DNA of 46,037 bases from Pseudomonas sp. GTDB lineage: Bacteria; Pseudomonadota; Gammaproteobacteria; Pseudomonadales; Pseudomonadaceae. Below the pieces are notes generated by a model. It was not told the DNA's origin and did no database searches. It worked only from the letters and a program-made list of their open reading frames with translations. The DNA lies in assembly GCF_028293835.1 (NCBI RefSeq), contig NZ_JAQGNX010000073.1, positions 1-46,037 on the forward strand. Reading direction: 5' to 3'. This document shows, piece after piece, positions 24,861-34,061 of this stretch (positions are counted from its first letter, which is position 1; every line of letters begins with the position of its first letter). A program made the position numbers and the translations under genes.

Positions 24861-24916
24861 GTCATAAAGACTGTTTCGGGTCATTTTGACCTCGATTCCG
24901 AGCGTGTCATTTTGAC
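24861..24916 (+). promoter_or_regulatory. Three NorR/FhpR-type enhancer sites upstream of hmp
   Basis: GTCATAAAGAC (24861-24871), GTCATTTTGAC (24880-24890) and GTCATTTTGAC (24906-24916) each fit the NorR core GT-N7-AC. Three such sites upstream of a sigma-54 promoter is the known arrangement for NO-responsive NorR-type activators. The sites are seen directly; the activator gene is not in this window. Confidence 0.7.
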
Positions 24917-24956
24917 CTTTGAACATCAACATGCTGATTTATAACAGTAAATTTTA

Positions 24957-24972
24957 TGGCACGAAAGCTGAT
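24957..24972 (+). promoter_or_regulatory. Candidate sigma-54 (-24/-12) promoter of hmp
   Basis: TGGCACGAAAGCTGAT matches TGGCACG-N4-TTGCW except at two positions of the -12 half (CTGA for TTGC). It lies about 40 bp downstream of the last NorR-type site and 42 bp before the hmp start. In P. aeruginosa, fhp expression depends on RpoN and FhpR, which supports this reading. Confidence 0.6.
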
Positions 24973-25014
24973 AAGTCATAGGCAACCCACTAAAAAAGCC
25001 TTGCGGAGTCTCCC

Positions 25015-26196
25015 ATGCTGAACGCTCACGATCGTGCCATTGTTAAATCCACCGTTCCCCTGCTCGAAAGCGGCGGCGAAACCTTGACCACCTATTTTTA
25101 TCAAATGATGTTGCGTGAATACCCGGAGGTGCGCCCACTGTTCAATCAGGCTCACCAGGCCAGCGGTGATCAGCCTCGGGCATTGGCCAATGGCGTGCTG
25201 ATGTACGCGCGGCACATTGATCAGTTGGAGCAGTTGGGCGACCTGGTGGCGAAGATTATCAATAAGCACGTTGCCCTGCAGATTTTGCCGCACCACTACC
25301 CCATTGTCGGCACCTGCCTGATTCGCGCCATCGAAGAAGTTCTCGGCAGCGAAATAGCGACGCCTGAGGTACTGCAAGCCTGGAGCAATGCTTATAAACA
25401 GCTGTCGGACATCTTGATCGGTGCCGAGGGCGCAATCTACGACGATAAAGCCGAGGCCGTTGGCGGTTGGCGTGGGGCGCGGGCGTTCAAGGTTACACGC
25501 CGGGTTGATGAAAGTGCCGAGATCACCTCGTTCTATTTCAAGCCTGCCGATGGCGGCCCCGTTCTGGACTACACCGCAGGCCAATACATCGGCCTGCAGC
25601 TGTTTATCAAGGGCGAAGAAAAACGCCGCAACTATTCGCTGTCGGCCGTCCCCGATGGCAAGCAATACCGCATCAGCGTCAAACGCGAACCCAACGGCGT
25701 CGCCTCAAACTATATGCATGACCACTTGCACGTCGGCGACAGCATCAATTTGTTTACACCATCGGGCGAGTTCACCCTGGCCCAAAGTCAAAAACCCTTG
25801 GTGCTAATCAGCGGCGGAGTCGGTATTACACCGACACTGGCGATGCTTGAGACGGCATTGGCGACATCGCGCCCGGTGCACTTCATTCATTGCGCGCGTA
25901 ACGGCGGGGTGCATGCGTTCCGCGATTGGGTGAACGACCTGGCTGCGCGTCATCCGCAGCTAAAGCACTTTTACTGCTACGCCGAAGACGACGGCAGCAG
26001 TCCGGCAGCCCATGCGGTCGGGTTGCTCGATCAGCGACAGTTGGAACAGTGGTTGCCGGAAGAGCGCGACGTGGATGCTTACTTTTTGGGCCCCAAAGGA
26101 TTCATGGCTGCAATGAAACGCCAATTAAAGGCAGCGGGGGTGCCAGAGCAGCAAAGCCGTTACGAGTTTTTCGGTCCGGCTACTGCGTTGGAGTAA
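25015..26196 (+). CDS. hmp: Flavohemoprotein, nitric oxide dioxygenase
   Basis: A 393-residue cytoplasmic enzyme oxidising NO to nitrate with O2 and NAD(P)H. The globin domain (1-140) has the key residues at the E. coli Hmp positions: B10 Tyr29, E7 Gln53 and proximal His85 (NKHVALQILPHHY). The FAD-binding barrel (about 150-260) has RNYSLSAVP; the NAD domain (about 265-393) has LVLISGGVGITPTLAML, with FGPATALE closing the protein. The start MLNAHDRAIVK is canonical. In Pseudomonas the gene is called fhp and is induced by NO through FhpR and sigma-54; the three GT-N7-AC sites and -24/-12 element upstream agree. The regulator gene is not next door: cheV occupies the divergent position. Confidence 0.96.
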   Translation: MLNAHDRAIVKSTVPLLESGGETLTTYFYQMMLREYPEVRPLFNQAHQASGDQPRALANGVLMYARHIDQLEQLGDLVAKIINKHVALQILPHHYPIVGTCLIRAIEEVLGSEIATPEVLQAWSNAYKQLSDILIGAEGAIYDDKAEAVGGWRGARAFKVTRRVDESAEITSFYFKPADGGPVLDYTAGQYIGLQLFIKGEEKRRNYSLSAVPDGKQYRISVKREPNGVASNYMHDHLHVGDSINLFTPSGEFTLAQSQKPLVLISGGVGITPTLAMLETALATSRPVHFIHCARNGGVHAFRDWVNDLAARHPQLKHFYCYAEDDGSSPAAHAVGLLDQRQLEQWLPEERDVDAYFLGPKGFMAAMKRQLKAAGVPEQQSRYEFFGPATALE

Positions 26197-26425
26197 TGCT
26201 GCTCAGGAGTAAGCAAGACCAGTGACTTTGTTGCGTCATATGGTCGCAGGCAGGCATGGAAAGCGCTCAACCCGCTGTGCTGGAATTCAATGAAACCTTC
26301 GGGCCATTCAATTTACCCGTACAGCGGTTTTGCGCTTGAATTGGCCCCGGCTGCCGATGATTATCGCGGGCGATTCAGGCGTTGAGCATTTACACTCCGT
26401 GCTACACCATTCAAAGGGTAAAGGG

Positions 26426-26935
26426 ATGAGCGACGATTTGATGTACTTGCAGCGCGAGAAGAGATTTCTAGTGCTGCTCGGGATAATTTGCCTCGCGATG
26501 ATCGGCGGAGCGTTGTACATGCAAGTGGTCCTGGAAGAGGCGCCATGTCCGCTGTGTATCCTGCAGCGCTACGCTTTATTGTTCATTGCGATCTTTGCTT
26601 TCATCGGCGCTGCCATGCCGGGACGCCGCAGTATCACGGTGTTTGAGGGTTTGGTGATGCTCAGTGCCCTGGGTGGCGCGGCTGTCGCTGGACGCCATGC
26701 TTACATCCTTGCGCACCCAACCGAAAGTTGCGGTATCGACGTGTTGCAGCCCATCGTCGACGGTTTGCCTCTGGCGTATCTGTTCCCGTTAGGGTTCCAG
26801 GTGGACGGTTTTTGCACCACGGCGTATCCGCCAATACTCGGATTATCGTTGGCACAATGGGCGCTGGTGGCATTCGTATTAACCCTGGTTTTGGTGCCGT
26901 TGGGGATTCTGAGAAACCGCCGTCGCGGTCGATGA
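26426..26935 (+). CDS. dsbB: Disulfide bond formation protein B
   Basis: A 169-residue inner-membrane protein with four transmembrane helices that reoxidises DsbA and passes electrons to ubiquinone. The first redox pair, Cys41-x2-Cys44, lies in APCPLCILQRYA after the first helix; the second, Cys102 and Cys130, lies in the second periplasmic loop (SCGIDV and VDGFC). The Arg after the first pair (QRY), linked to quinone binding, is present. I chose ATG 26426 because AAGGG sites precede it and the protein then has family length; the frame extends upstream to 26330 without signals. It precedes the cyo operon but has its own terminator. Both proteins use the ubiquinone pool. Confidence 0.93.
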   Translation: MSDDLMYLQREKRFLVLLGIICLAMIGGALYMQVVLEEAPCPLCILQRYALLFIAIFAFIGAAMPGRRSITVFEGLVMLSALGGAAVAGRHAYILAHPTESCGIDVLQPIVDGLPLAYLFPLGFQVDGFCTTAYPPILGLSLAQWALVAFVLTLVLVPLGILRNRRRGR

Positions 26936-26958
26936 TACGAAAAGATCCAACCTCGACT

Positions 26959-26995
26959 GCCTCGCTTTTTGGCCTTAAAAGCGGGGCATTTTTCT
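26959..26995 (+). terminator. Rho-independent terminator after dsbB
   Basis: GCCTCGCTTTT (26959-26969) pairs with AAAAGCGGGGC (26977-26987), 11 bp with one T-G pair, followed by ATTTTTC. It starts 24 bp after the dsbB stop. Confidence 0.85.
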
Positions 26996-27396
26996 GTGCT
27001 GGATTCGGCCTGACATCTGATTTTTACCGAATTTGATATGAACTGTTGCTGAAAAAGGCATAGTCAATAAAAGGTTACATATCTACAATCGCCAGCATTA
27101 ACCGGTCAAGGCAAAAAACGATGTCCTTAGCGACTCTACGCACGCTATGTAGACGGCGCCGACGTCGGCCACTGACACCTTTCAGAACACCCGCACCAAA
27201 TGGAATTGGTCTGCTAACCAGGCCGTTGCCACCATTCAAATAAGAAACCAAAGATAGTTTCGGATTTGTCGATTAGCTCATTGAGCTGCTCTGGCAGGCC
27301 CTTATTCAGATCAAAAAAAATACGCCAACACCGGCAGGGTGAAGTGTTGGCGTTCGAAATCCAACTGACTGCGCAAGCTGCTTTAGAGGTCGTGAG
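26996..27396. other. Long leader region upstream of cyoA
   Basis: A 401-bp stretch between the dsbB terminator and cyoA, presumably holding the cyo promoter and leader. A 39-codon frame with Arg-rich content (ATG 27121 to TAA 27238-27240, containing CRRRRRRPL) lacks a convincing ribosome site. Another frame around 27175-27250 reads TFQNTRTKWNW but has no start, so at most it is a gene remnant. A hairpin with its T run on the minus strand lies at 27312-27352. No regulator box could be assigned with confidence. Confidence 0.45.
27312..27352 (-). terminator. Hairpin with minus-strand T run in the cyoA leader
   Basis: CGCCAACAC (27323-27331) pairs with GTGTTGGCG (27344-27352). Read on the minus strand, the stem is followed by TA and then eight T, the form of a Rho-independent terminator. 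No minus-strand gene lies upstream of it, so it would end an antisense RNA starting within cyoA, or else it acts as a leader hairpin on the cyo mRNA. Confidence 0.55.
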
Positions 27397-28335
27397 ATGA
27401 GTAGAAAAAGGTACCCCAGATTATTTGGCTTCTTGGCCCTTTTGAGCACGCTCGCGCTCAGTGGTTGCGGTATGTCCGTACTTGACCCGAAAGGGCAGAT
27501 CGGCATCGATGAGAAGAACCTGATTATCACCGCTACCTTGATGATGTTGTTGGTGGTCGTGCCGGTAATCGTCATGACCTTCTGGTTCGCCTGGAGATAC
27601 CGCGCCTCGAACACGAACGCCACCTACGCACCGAGCTGGGCCCATTCGCATAAAATCGAAGCCATTGTCTGGGGCGTTCCGACCATCATCGTCGTCGCGC
27701 TGGGCATCCTGATCTGGGAATCCAGTCACGAGCTTGACCCTTACAAGCCGCTGGAATCCGACATCAAACCGGTGACCATTGAAGTGGTGATGATCGACTG
27801 GAAATGGTTGTTCATCTATCCGGACCAAGGCATCGCAACGGTCAACGAGATCAAGTTCCCGGCTAATGTCCCGGTCAATTTCCGGATCACGTCTGACGCA
27901 ACCATGGGCTCGTTCTTCATTCCAGGCCTGGGCGGTCAAATCTACGCCATGGCCGGCATGGAAACCAAGCTGCACCTGATCTCCAACGAGAATCATGTGT
28001 ACAACGGTGTTGCGGCCAACCTCACCGGCGAAGGTTTCTCTGATCAGAACTTCAAGGCATACGCCACCTCACAGGCTGATTTCGACGCCTGGGTTGCTGC
28101 TGCCAAGAAAGCACCAAACCAGCTTGACCTGACGCAATTCAACGAACTCGCCAAGCCTAGCGTGAAACACCCTGTTGAGTACTTCGCCACCGTTCAGCCA
28201 AATCTGTTTCAGACCATCATCGACAAGTATGAAGGCATGAATAAAGGCACCGGCATGAAGCATGAAGCGGGCGAAGCCAACGAGATGACGGGTATGGATA
28301 TGACTAAGCATTCGGCTGCCGGTGCAGAGGAGTAA
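27397..28335 (+). CDS. cyoA: Cytochrome bo3 ubiquinol oxidase subunit II
   Basis: A 312-residue lipoprotein of the terminal oxidase. The lipobox LALSGC places the lipidated Cys at residue 24. Two transmembrane helices follow (MMLLVVVPVIVMTFWFAWRY; IIVVALGILIWESS), then a periplasmic cupredoxin-like domain (IDWKWLFIYPDQGIA; FFIPGLGGQIYAMAGM) that lacks the CuA Cys/His ligands, as expected for a quinol oxidase. A Met/His-rich C-terminal tail ends the protein (GMDMTKHSAAGAEE), with MKHEAGEANEMTGMD before it; such tails vary between species. First gene of cyoABCDE; cyoB follows after 3 bp. In Pseudomonas the operon is used at high oxygen and is subject to Crc-mediated catabolite control. Confidence 0.96.
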   Translation: MSRKRYPRLFGFLALLSTLALSGCGMSVLDPKGQIGIDEKNLIITATLMMLLVVVPVIVMTFWFAWRYRASNTNATYAPSWAHSHKIEAIVWGVPTIIVVALGILIWESSHELDPYKPLESDIKPVTIEVVMIDWKWLFIYPDQGIATVNEIKFPANVPVNFRITSDATMGSFFIPGLGGQIYAMAGMETKLHLISNENHVYNGVAANLTGEGFSDQNFKAYATSQADFDAWVAAAKKAPNQLDLTQFNELAKPSVKHPVEYFATVQPNLFQTIIDKYEGMNKGTGMKHEAGEANEMTGMDMTKHSAAGAEE

Positions 28336-28338
28336 CAG

Positions 28339-30315
28339 ATGTTCGGTAAATTAACGCTGGACGCGATTCCTTTACACGTACCGATCGTGATGGTGACGCT
28401 GGCCGTCATCGCGCTGATCGGTGCGGGTTTGATCGCGCTAATTAGCTACAACCGCAAGTGGGTTTATCTGTGGTCTGAATGGTTGACTTCGGTTGACCAC
28501 AAGAAAATCGGCGTGATGTATATCGTCGTTGCGTTGGTCATGTTGCTGCGCGGTTTTGCCGACGCCCTCATGATGCGCTCACAGTTAGCCTTGGCCAGCG
28601 CTGGCGGTGAAGGCTACTTGCCACCGGAACACTACGACCAGATCTTCACCGCCCACGGTGTGATCATGATCTTCTTCATGGCGATGCCTTTTGTGGTCGG
28701 CCTGATGAACATCGTCGTTCCGTTGCAGATCGGTGCTCGCGACGTTGCCTTCCCGTTCCTCAACTCCTTGAGCTTCTGGTTGTTCGTTGTGGGGGCAGTC
28801 CTGGTTAACCTGTCACTGGGTATCGGCGAATTCGCCCGTACCGGTTGGGTTGCCTATCCACCGCTGTCTGGCTTGCAGTACAGCCCGGGCGTTGGGGTCG
28901 ACTACTACATCTGGGCCTTGCAGTTGTCCGGATTGGGTACGTTGCTGACGGGGGTGAACTTCGTTGTCACCATCCTGAAAATGCGCGCACCTGGCATGAC
29001 CCTGATGAAAATGCCGGTGTTCACCTGGAACTGCCTGTGCACCGCGATCCTGATCGCTGCCTCGTTCCCGATCCTCACCGCAACCTTGGTTCTGCTGACG
29101 CTTGACCGTTATCTGGGCATGCACTTCTTCACCAACGAGCTTGGTGGCAACCCGATGATGTATGTCAACCTCATCTGGGCCTGGGGCCATCCAGAGGTAT
29201 ACATCCTGATTCTGCCGGCATTCGGCGTGTTCTCGGAAGTGACCTCGACGTTCGCCAAGAAAGCACTGTTCGGCTATAAATCGTTGGTCTACGCGACCAT
29301 CGCGATCACCGTTCTGTCGTTCATTGTCTGGCTGCATCACTTCTTTACGATGGGGTCGGGCGCTAACGTCAACGCGTTCTTCGGCATCATGACGATCATT
29401 ATTGCCGTTCCCACAGGCGTTAAGATCTTCACTTGGCTGTTCACCATGTTCCGCGGGCGAATCGAGTTCACCACGCCGATTCTATGGACGCTGGGCTTCA
29501 TCGTGACGTTCAGCATCGGCGGCATGACCGGCGTTCTGCTGGCGGTACCGGGCGCTGACTTTGTGTTGCACAACAGCCTGTTCCTGATCGCGCACTTCCA
29601 TAACGTGATCATCGGTGGTGCGGTATTCGGTTACCTGGCGGGCTTCACCTACTGGTTCCCGAAAGCGTTCGGCTTCAAGCTCAACGAGCGTCTGGGCAAG
29701 TACGCGTTCTGGTGCTGGATCGTCGGCTTCTACCTGGCTTTCATGCCGCTCTACGTACTGGGCTTCATGGGCATGACCCGTCGCCTGAACCACACCGATA
29801 ACCCGCAATGGACACCTTGGCTCATCGCTGCCTTCGTTGGCGCCTTGGTCATCATGTGTGGCATCGCGTTCCAGCTCATTCAACTGGTTGTCAGTATTCG
29901 TGACCGTGAGAAGAACCGTGACGTGTCTGGCGATCCATGGGATGGCCGTACGCTGGAGTGGTCAACTTCTTCGCCTCCGCCGTTCTATAACTTCGCCGAG
30001 CAACCGCACGTTGAAGACCTGGACGCGTATTGGGGTATGAAAGAACGCGGCATCCAGACCAAAACAGCTGCTGATTACAAGAAGATTCACATGCCGCGCA
30101 ACACCGGCGTGGGCTTCTACATCGGCTTCGGTAGCCTGATCTTCGGCTTCGCCTTGATCTGGCACATTTGGTGGCTGGCTGCGGTCGGTCTGGTCGGGAT
30201 GGTGGTTACTTTCATCATTCGTACGAACGACGACGACATTGACTACTACGTCTCTGCCGAAGAAGTCGCGCGAATCGAAAATGAACGCCTTCAAACTTTG
30301 GCTAAGCAGGCTTAA
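28339..30315 (+). CDS. cyoB: Cytochrome bo3 ubiquinol oxidase subunit I
   Basis: The 658-residue catalytic subunit of the heme-copper oxidase, about 15 membrane helices. Quinone-site residues Arg71, Asp75, His98 and Gln101 are at the same positions as in E. coli ([25 protein letters not shown]). His106 is the low-spin heme b ligand. The CuB ligands and cross-linked Tyr are in [17 protein letters not shown] and WLHHFFTMG; heme ligands are in HFHNVIIGG. It reduces O2 to water while pumping protons and oxidising ubiquinol. It starts 3 bp after cyoA and ends 3 bp before cyoC, consistent with a single polycistronic mRNA. Confidence 0.97.
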   Translation: MFGKLTLDAIPLHVPIVMVTLAVIALIGAGLIALISYNRKWVYLWSEWLTSVDHKKIGVMYIVVALVMLLRGFADALMMRSQLALASAGGEGYLPPEHYDQIFTAHGVIMIFFMAMPFVVGLMNIVVPLQIGARDVAFPFLNSLSFWLFVVGAVLVNLSLGIGEFARTGWVAYPPLSGLQYSPGVGVDYYIWALQLSGLGTLLTGVNFVVTILKMRAPGMTLMKMPVFTWNCLCTAILIAASFPILTATLVLLTLDRYLGMHFFTNELGGNPMMYVNLIWAWGHPEVYILILPAFGVFSEVTSTFAKKALFGYKSLVYATIAITVLSFIVWLHHFFTMGSGANVNAFFGIMTIIIAVPTGVKIFTWLFTMFRGRIEFTTPILWTLGFIVTFSIGGMTGVLLAVPGADFVLHNSLFLIAHFHNVIIGGAVFGYLAGFTYWFPKAFGFKLNERLGKYAFWCWIVGFYLAFMPLYVLGFMGMTRRLNHTDNPQWTPWLIAAFVGALVIMCGIAFQLIQLVVSIRDREKNRDVSGDPWDGRTLEWSTSSPPPFYNFAEQPHVEDLDAYWGMKERGIQTKTAADYKKIHMPRNTGVGFYIGFGSLIFGFALIWHIWWLAAVGLVGMVVTFIIRTNDDDIDYYVSAEEVARIENERLQTLAKQA

Positions 30316-30318
30316 ACC

Positions 30319-30933
30319 ATGTCGAACTTAGTATTAGAAAGCCAGATTGCCCATGCTGAGGAGCATGGGCACGAGGATGCCGGGTCAATGACCGTTTTCG
30401 GCTTCTGGATCTATCTGATGACCGACTGCATCCTGTTCGCGACGATTTTCGCCGCGTATTCGGTGCTGGTTAACAACGTCGCAGGTGGCCCGTCGGGCAA
30501 AGACATCTTCGAACTGCCGTACGTGCTGGTAGAAACCTTCTGCCTGCTGTTCAGTAGTATCACCTACGGTTTCGCCATGTTGGCGATGCACAAGGGCAAC
30601 AAGAAGGGTGTTATCAGCTGGTTGGCAGTGACCTTCTTGCTGGGTCTGAGCTTCATCGGGATGGAAATCAACGAATTCCATCACCTGATCGTTGAAGGCA
30701 ACGGTCCTGATCGCAGCGCTTTCCTGTCCGGCTTCTTTACCTTGGTCGGGACTCACGGTCTGCACGTGACTTCCGGTTTGATCTGGATGGCCGTGTTGAT
30801 GTTCCAGGTCAACAAGAAAGGTCTGACCGCAACCAACATGACCCGTCTGAGTTGCCTGAGTTTGTTCTGGCACTTCCTCGATGTGGTCTGGATCTGCGTG
30901 TTCACCGTTGTCTATCTGATGGGAGCACTGTAA
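30319..30933 (+). CDS. cyoC: Cytochrome bo3 ubiquinol oxidase subunit III
   Basis: A 204-residue membrane protein with five transmembrane helices, of the cytochrome c oxidase subunit III family. The N-terminus has a His/Glu-rich stretch ([14 protein letters not shown]). Family blocks include [33 protein letters not shown] and [16 protein letters not shown], and the end [15 protein letters not shown]. It stabilises the CyoB core and has no redox centre. The cyoD ATG follows its stop codon without a gap. Confidence 0.96.
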   Translation: MSNLVLESQIAHAEEHGHEDAGSMTVFGFWIYLMTDCILFATIFAAYSVLVNNVAGGPSGKDIFELPYVLVETFCLLFSSITYGFAMLAMHKGNKKGVISWLAVTFLLGLSFIGMEINEFHHLIVEGNGPDRSAFLSGFFTLVGTHGLHVTSGLIWMAVLMFQVNKKGLTATNMTRLSCLSLFWHFLDVVWICVFTVVYLMGAL

Positions 30934-31296
30934 ATGGATCACGCTAATATCAGCCATTCCGGCGCCGAACACGCTCATGCGGACCATTCCGGTGCTGACC
31001 ATGGCAGCCTGAAGTCCTACGCTATTGGCTTCTTCCTGTCGGTCATCCTGACGGTTATTCCGTTCGGTCTGTTGATGCACCCGATCTTCGCGCAGCCGGT
31101 CACCTTGGCCATTGTCGTGGTGTTCGCCGTCGTACAGATCTTCGTTCACCTGGTGTTTTTCCTGCACATGAACAGGTCGTCCGAACAGCGTTGGAACATT
31201 GTCGCTTTTGCCTTCACCATCCTGATCATTGTGATCGTGGTTGGCCTGTCGTTGTGGGTGATGTACAGCATCCACACGAACATGATGGCGCACTGA
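30934..31296 (+). CDS. cyoD: Cytochrome bo3 ubiquinol oxidase subunit IV
   Basis: A 120-residue membrane protein. The N-terminus is unusually His-rich ([20 protein letters not shown]), which is common for CyoD in Pseudomonas. Three transmembrane helices follow ([57 protein letters not shown]). It assists assembly of the CuB site in subunit I. It starts directly after the cyoC stop; GAGGAA right after its own stop serves cyoE. Confidence 0.95.
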   Translation: MDHANISHSGAEHAHADHSGADHGSLKSYAIGFFLSVILTVIPFGLLMHPIFAQPVTLAIVVVFAVVQIFVHLVFFLHMNRSSEQRWNIVAFAFTILIIVIVVGLSLWVMYSIHTNMMAH

Positions 31297-31306
31297 GGAA
31301 TCTGAA

Positions 31307-32194
31307 TTGTCCCTTAAGCACTTTATCCAAATCACCAAACCGGGGATCATTTTCGGTAACGTGCTTTCGGTGGCAGGTGGCTTCTTCCTGGCTTCTAAAG
31401 GGCATGTCGACTTCGGCCTGTTTTTGGCTGCTGCGATAGGCACCTCGTTGGTAGTGGCGTCCGGTTGTGTATTCAACAATTGCATCGACCGCGACATCGA
31501 CGTGAAGATGGAACGGACCAAGAATCGGGTGTTGGTACAGGGTCTGGTTTCGTTGAAACTGGCCCTGATCTACGCCAGCCTTTTGGGTCTCGCCGGGGTG
31601 GGCTTGCTTTACACCAAGGCTAACCCGTTGGCCGCCTTGTTCGCAGTCATCGGTTTTGTGATTTACGTCGGCTTCTACAGCCTGTACCTGAAACGCAAGT
31701 CGGTGCACGGCACGCTGGTGGGCAGTCTATCGGGAGCCATGCCGCCGGTGATTGGCTACGTGGCGGTGAGCAACAGCTTCGATCTGGCAGCGCTGACGTT
31801 GTTGGTGATGTTCAGTTTGTGGCAGATGCCCCATTCCTACGCCATTGCGATTTTCCGTTTCAACGATTATCGCGCAGCGTCGATCCCGGTGCTGCCGGTG
31901 TTGCGCGGTATCGTTGTCGCCAAGCGGCACATCCTGATCTACATCCTGGCATTCCTCGTGGCCACACTGATGTTGACCATCGGTGGTTACGCCGGCTTTA
32001 GCTACCTGGCCGTTGCGGCGGGCATGGGCATGTATTGGTTGTACATGGCCTGGACCGGCTACAAAGCGGTGGATGATACGGTTTGGGCACGTAAACTGTT
32101 TGTGTTCTCGATCCTCACCATCACCGCCTTGAGCGTGATGATGTCGGTGGATTTTCAGGTGCCCAGTGAGTTGCTGGTAACTTACGCGCGTTGA
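31307..32194 (+). CDS. cyoE: Protoheme IX farnesyltransferase (heme O synthase)
   Basis: A 295-residue polytopic membrane enzyme that transfers the farnesyl group to heme B, giving heme O for CyoB. Prenyltransferase signatures: [20 protein letters not shown] (NxxxDxxxD-type motif) and the second Asp-poor motif with [17 protein letters not shown]. The start is TTG 31307 ([17 protein letters not shown]), with TGAGGAA seven bases upstream; this gives the exact family N-terminus, so the TTG start is credible. It is the last gene of the operon, followed by a strong terminator at 32220-32252. Confidence 0.96.
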   Translation: MSLKHFIQITKPGIIFGNVLSVAGGFFLASKGHVDFGLFLAAAIGTSLVVASGCVFNNCIDRDIDVKMERTKNRVLVQGLVSLKLALIYASLLGLAGVGLLYTKANPLAALFAVIGFVIYVGFYSLYLKRKSVHGTLVGSLSGAMPPVIGYVAVSNSFDLAALTLLVMFSLWQMPHSYAIAIFRFNDYRAASIPVLPVLRGIVVAKRHILIYILAFLVATLMLTIGGYAGFSYLAVAAGMGMYWLYMAWTGYKAVDDTVWARKLFVFSILTITALSVMMSVDFQVPSELLVTYAR

Positions 32195-32219
32195 ATTGAC
32201 GTCGGCGCTTGAACAGAAA

Positions 32220-32252
32220 CGCCCCGCTCTGAAGAAGAGCGGGGCGTTTTTT
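32220..32252 (+). terminator. Rho-independent terminator of the cyo operon
   Basis: CGCCCCGCTCT (32220-32230), loop GAAGA, AGAGCGGGGCG (32236-32246), then six T. It starts 26 bp after the cyoE stop; a very stable 11-bp stem. Confidence 0.95.
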
Positions 32253-32466
32253 ATTGCATTACAAAAGAGGTTGGCCAGCAATCGGCTCTGGTTTCGACTG
32301 ATGGGAGCGATAAAAGCGAGGGCGCCGGTCGAAAAAAGCTTCTATAACCTTTGTCTGGCAATGCTTAGAAGCAAAGCTGGCATTGGGGCCATGGCAAAAA
32401 CCATCGGGTTGCAGCATGATACGTTCGCTCTAACACAACGACGATAGCTTTCAGTAGAAGCAGTGA

Positions 32467-33363
32467 ATGACGACTGAACACCACACCTCCAGGAAACAAC
32501 AGGCGGCGGACCTCGGCCCACTAGTCTCTATTGTCGCGCCTTGCTATAACGCCGAGAAATACTTGGAGGAGGCGCTAAGCAGTATTTTTGCCCAAGACTA
32601 CGCCAACGTTGAAGTTATTATCGTTGATGATGGATCGACCGATAATAGCTATTCGATGTTGCAGGCCCTGCAAAATACATATGACTTTCAGTTGTACTCC
32701 CAGTTGAACCAAGGCGTGAGTGCTGCCCTTAACCATGGTTTGAAGTACGCCCAGGGCGAATACGTTTCCACGCCGGACCTGGACGACATCATGTTGCCGG
32801 AGTCGATACGGATTAGAGCTGACTATTTGGGCAAACACCCGGAAGTTGGCTGTGTTGGCGCGCTTGTCGTGTACATGGACAGCGAAGGCAATGACGTTAA
32901 GACGCAAAAACTGCAACACATTCAGCGCTTGGGGTTTGACGAGATACTGAGTAACGCGATCGTGGTCGGGGCTCCGGTCTCGCTGTACCGGATGGATGCG
33001 TTACGTGCGGCAGGCTTTTACGAGCCGAGCATTAAAGTACAAGACTTCCAGATGACGTTGAAAATCGCCGATCAGGGTTATCAGATTCACGTATTGCCAG
33101 TGAGCGTTACCCGTTACCGACGTCATCCCAACAACCTGTCCCGGCGCTATAAAATTCTGCTGGACGCTGACATGAAGGCGATCAGTCCTTATCGGTCCCA
33201 CCCCGGCTATGAGAAGGGCAGAACGGTCATTCTCAATAAAGCGTTGAAATATGCGGTGGTCACCGACAAGAAAGACGCCTGGCGTTTATTGCGATCAATT
33301 CCCTTGAGGCGGTATAACAAAACCACCTTTCGCCGGCTGAAACGGTTGTTGTTACACCGCTAG
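32467..33363 (+). CDS. Glycosyltransferase family 2
   Basis: A 298-residue cytoplasmic or membrane-associated enzyme with a GT-A fold. The N-terminal nucleotide-sugar motif is VSIVAPCYNAEKYLEEALSS, followed by VIIVDDGSTDNS. The DxD-type metal site appears as STPDLDDIMLP. Later, VQDFQMTLKIADQGY corresponds to the ED acceptor region, with aspartate-phenylalanine in the place of the usual ED. The last 60 residues are basic (RYNKTTFRRLKRLLLHR), often seen in membrane-associated transferases. Donor and acceptor sugars cannot be read. The next two genes encode an acyltransferase and a PAP2-like protein in the same direction, pointing to a small surface-glycan or lipid modification unit. Confidence 0.9.
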   Translation: MTTEHHTSRKQQAADLGPLVSIVAPCYNAEKYLEEALSSIFAQDYANVEVIIVDDGSTDNSYSMLQALQNTYDFQLYSQLNQGVSAALNHGLKYAQGEYVSTPDLDDIMLPESIRIRADYLGKHPEVGCVGALVVYMDSEGNDVKTQKLQHIQRLGFDEILSNAIVVGAPVSLYRMDALRAAGFYEPSIKVQDFQMTLKIADQGYQIHVLPVSVTRYRRHPNNLSRRYKILLDADMKAISPYRSHPGYEKGRTVILNKALKYAVVTDKKDAWRLLRSIPLRRYNKTTFRRLKRLLLHR

Positions 33364-33425
33364 GGCACTGTGGAAACTTTCCTGAAGTATCTTATGTCTC
33401 ATCGATTACTCGATAAGGGCAGGCC

Positions 33426-34046
33426 ATGAAGTTTCTTGAAACCCTAAAAAAAAGACAAACAAGAAGGCACCTGCGTGGCCTGGACAAGCTTCATCGTGGT
33501 CCGGAAAAAATCAGGCTGCGTTATCCGAAGTTCTCTTTTGGAGTGGGCACTTACGGTATTCCTGACGTGGTCGAATTCGATAATGATTCGGTGCTGAAAG
33601 TCGGTTCGTACACGTCAATCGCCGCAGGGGTCAAAATCCTTCTGGGGGGTGAGCACCGCACCGACTGGCTGACCACTTATCCGTTTCCGGCGATGATCGA
33701 CGAAGTCAGCGATATCCTCGACTACGCGCCAAGCAAGGGCGACGTGATTATCGGCAGCGATTGCTGGATATGCACCGACGCGGTGATTCTTTCTGGTGTC
33801 ACCATCGGCCACGGCGCCATTGTTGCGGCGGGGGCTGTTGTAAATCGGGATGTCGCGCCTTTTGCGGTGGTCGGCGGCAATCCGTGTAAATTCATTCGTT
33901 GGCGTTTCGACGAACAAACCCGTGAAACCCTGCTGAACGCAGCGTGGTGGGACTGGCCTGTGGATGAGGTCAAGGCGGTGGCGAGAACGCTTTCCAGCAG
34001 CGACATCGACACGTTCCTCCACTACATTGGCGCACGAAACACCTGA
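33426..34046 (+). CDS. Hexapeptide-repeat acyltransferase (CatB/WbbJ-like)
   Basis: A 206-residue left-handed beta-helix enzyme. After a basic N-terminus, the hexapeptide region reads VLKVGSYTSIAAGVKILLGG, a loop with HRTDWLTTYPF, then GDVIIGSDCWICTDAVILSG and VTIGHGAIVAAGAVVNRDV, ending in PFAVVGGNPCKFIRWRF. The His in GGEHRTDW is at the usual catalytic position of xenobiotic/CatB-type acetyltransferases. Because it neighbours a glycosyltransferase, an acetyl transfer to a sugar is more likely than chloramphenicol acetylation; that is inference. It lies 62 bp after the glycosyltransferase gene and 15 bp before the PAP2-like gene. Confidence 0.88.
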   Translation: MKFLETLKKRQTRRHLRGLDKLHRGPEKIRLRYPKFSFGVGTYGIPDVVEFDNDSVLKVGSYTSIAAGVKILLGGEHRTDWLTTYPFPAMIDEVSDILDYAPSKGDVIIGSDCWICTDAVILSGVTIGHGAIVAAGAVVNRDVAPFAVVGGNPCKFIRWRFDEQTRETLLNAAWWDWPVDEVKAVARTLSSSDIDTFLHYIGARNT

Positions 34047-34061
34047 CGCAGGGTCATTTAA

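Noticed and set aside
26197..26425. The gap between hmp and dsbB as a possible small gene or RNA
   Set aside because: No ORF with a ribosome site and no clear hairpin; only the dsbB leader is supported.
27175..27255. A frame fragment reading TFQNTRTKWNWSANQ in the cyoA leader
   Set aside because: It is bounded by stop codons without a start; it may be a remnant of an old gene but the evidence is too thin to annotate.
30385..31521. A 378-codon minus-strand frame opposite cyoC-cyoD-cyoE
   Set aside because: Covers three certain genes in antisense; no domain and no start signal.
32196..32447. An 83-codon frame after cyoE
   Set aside because: It reads straight through the strong cyo terminator at 32220-32252 and has no ribosome site or family resemblance.
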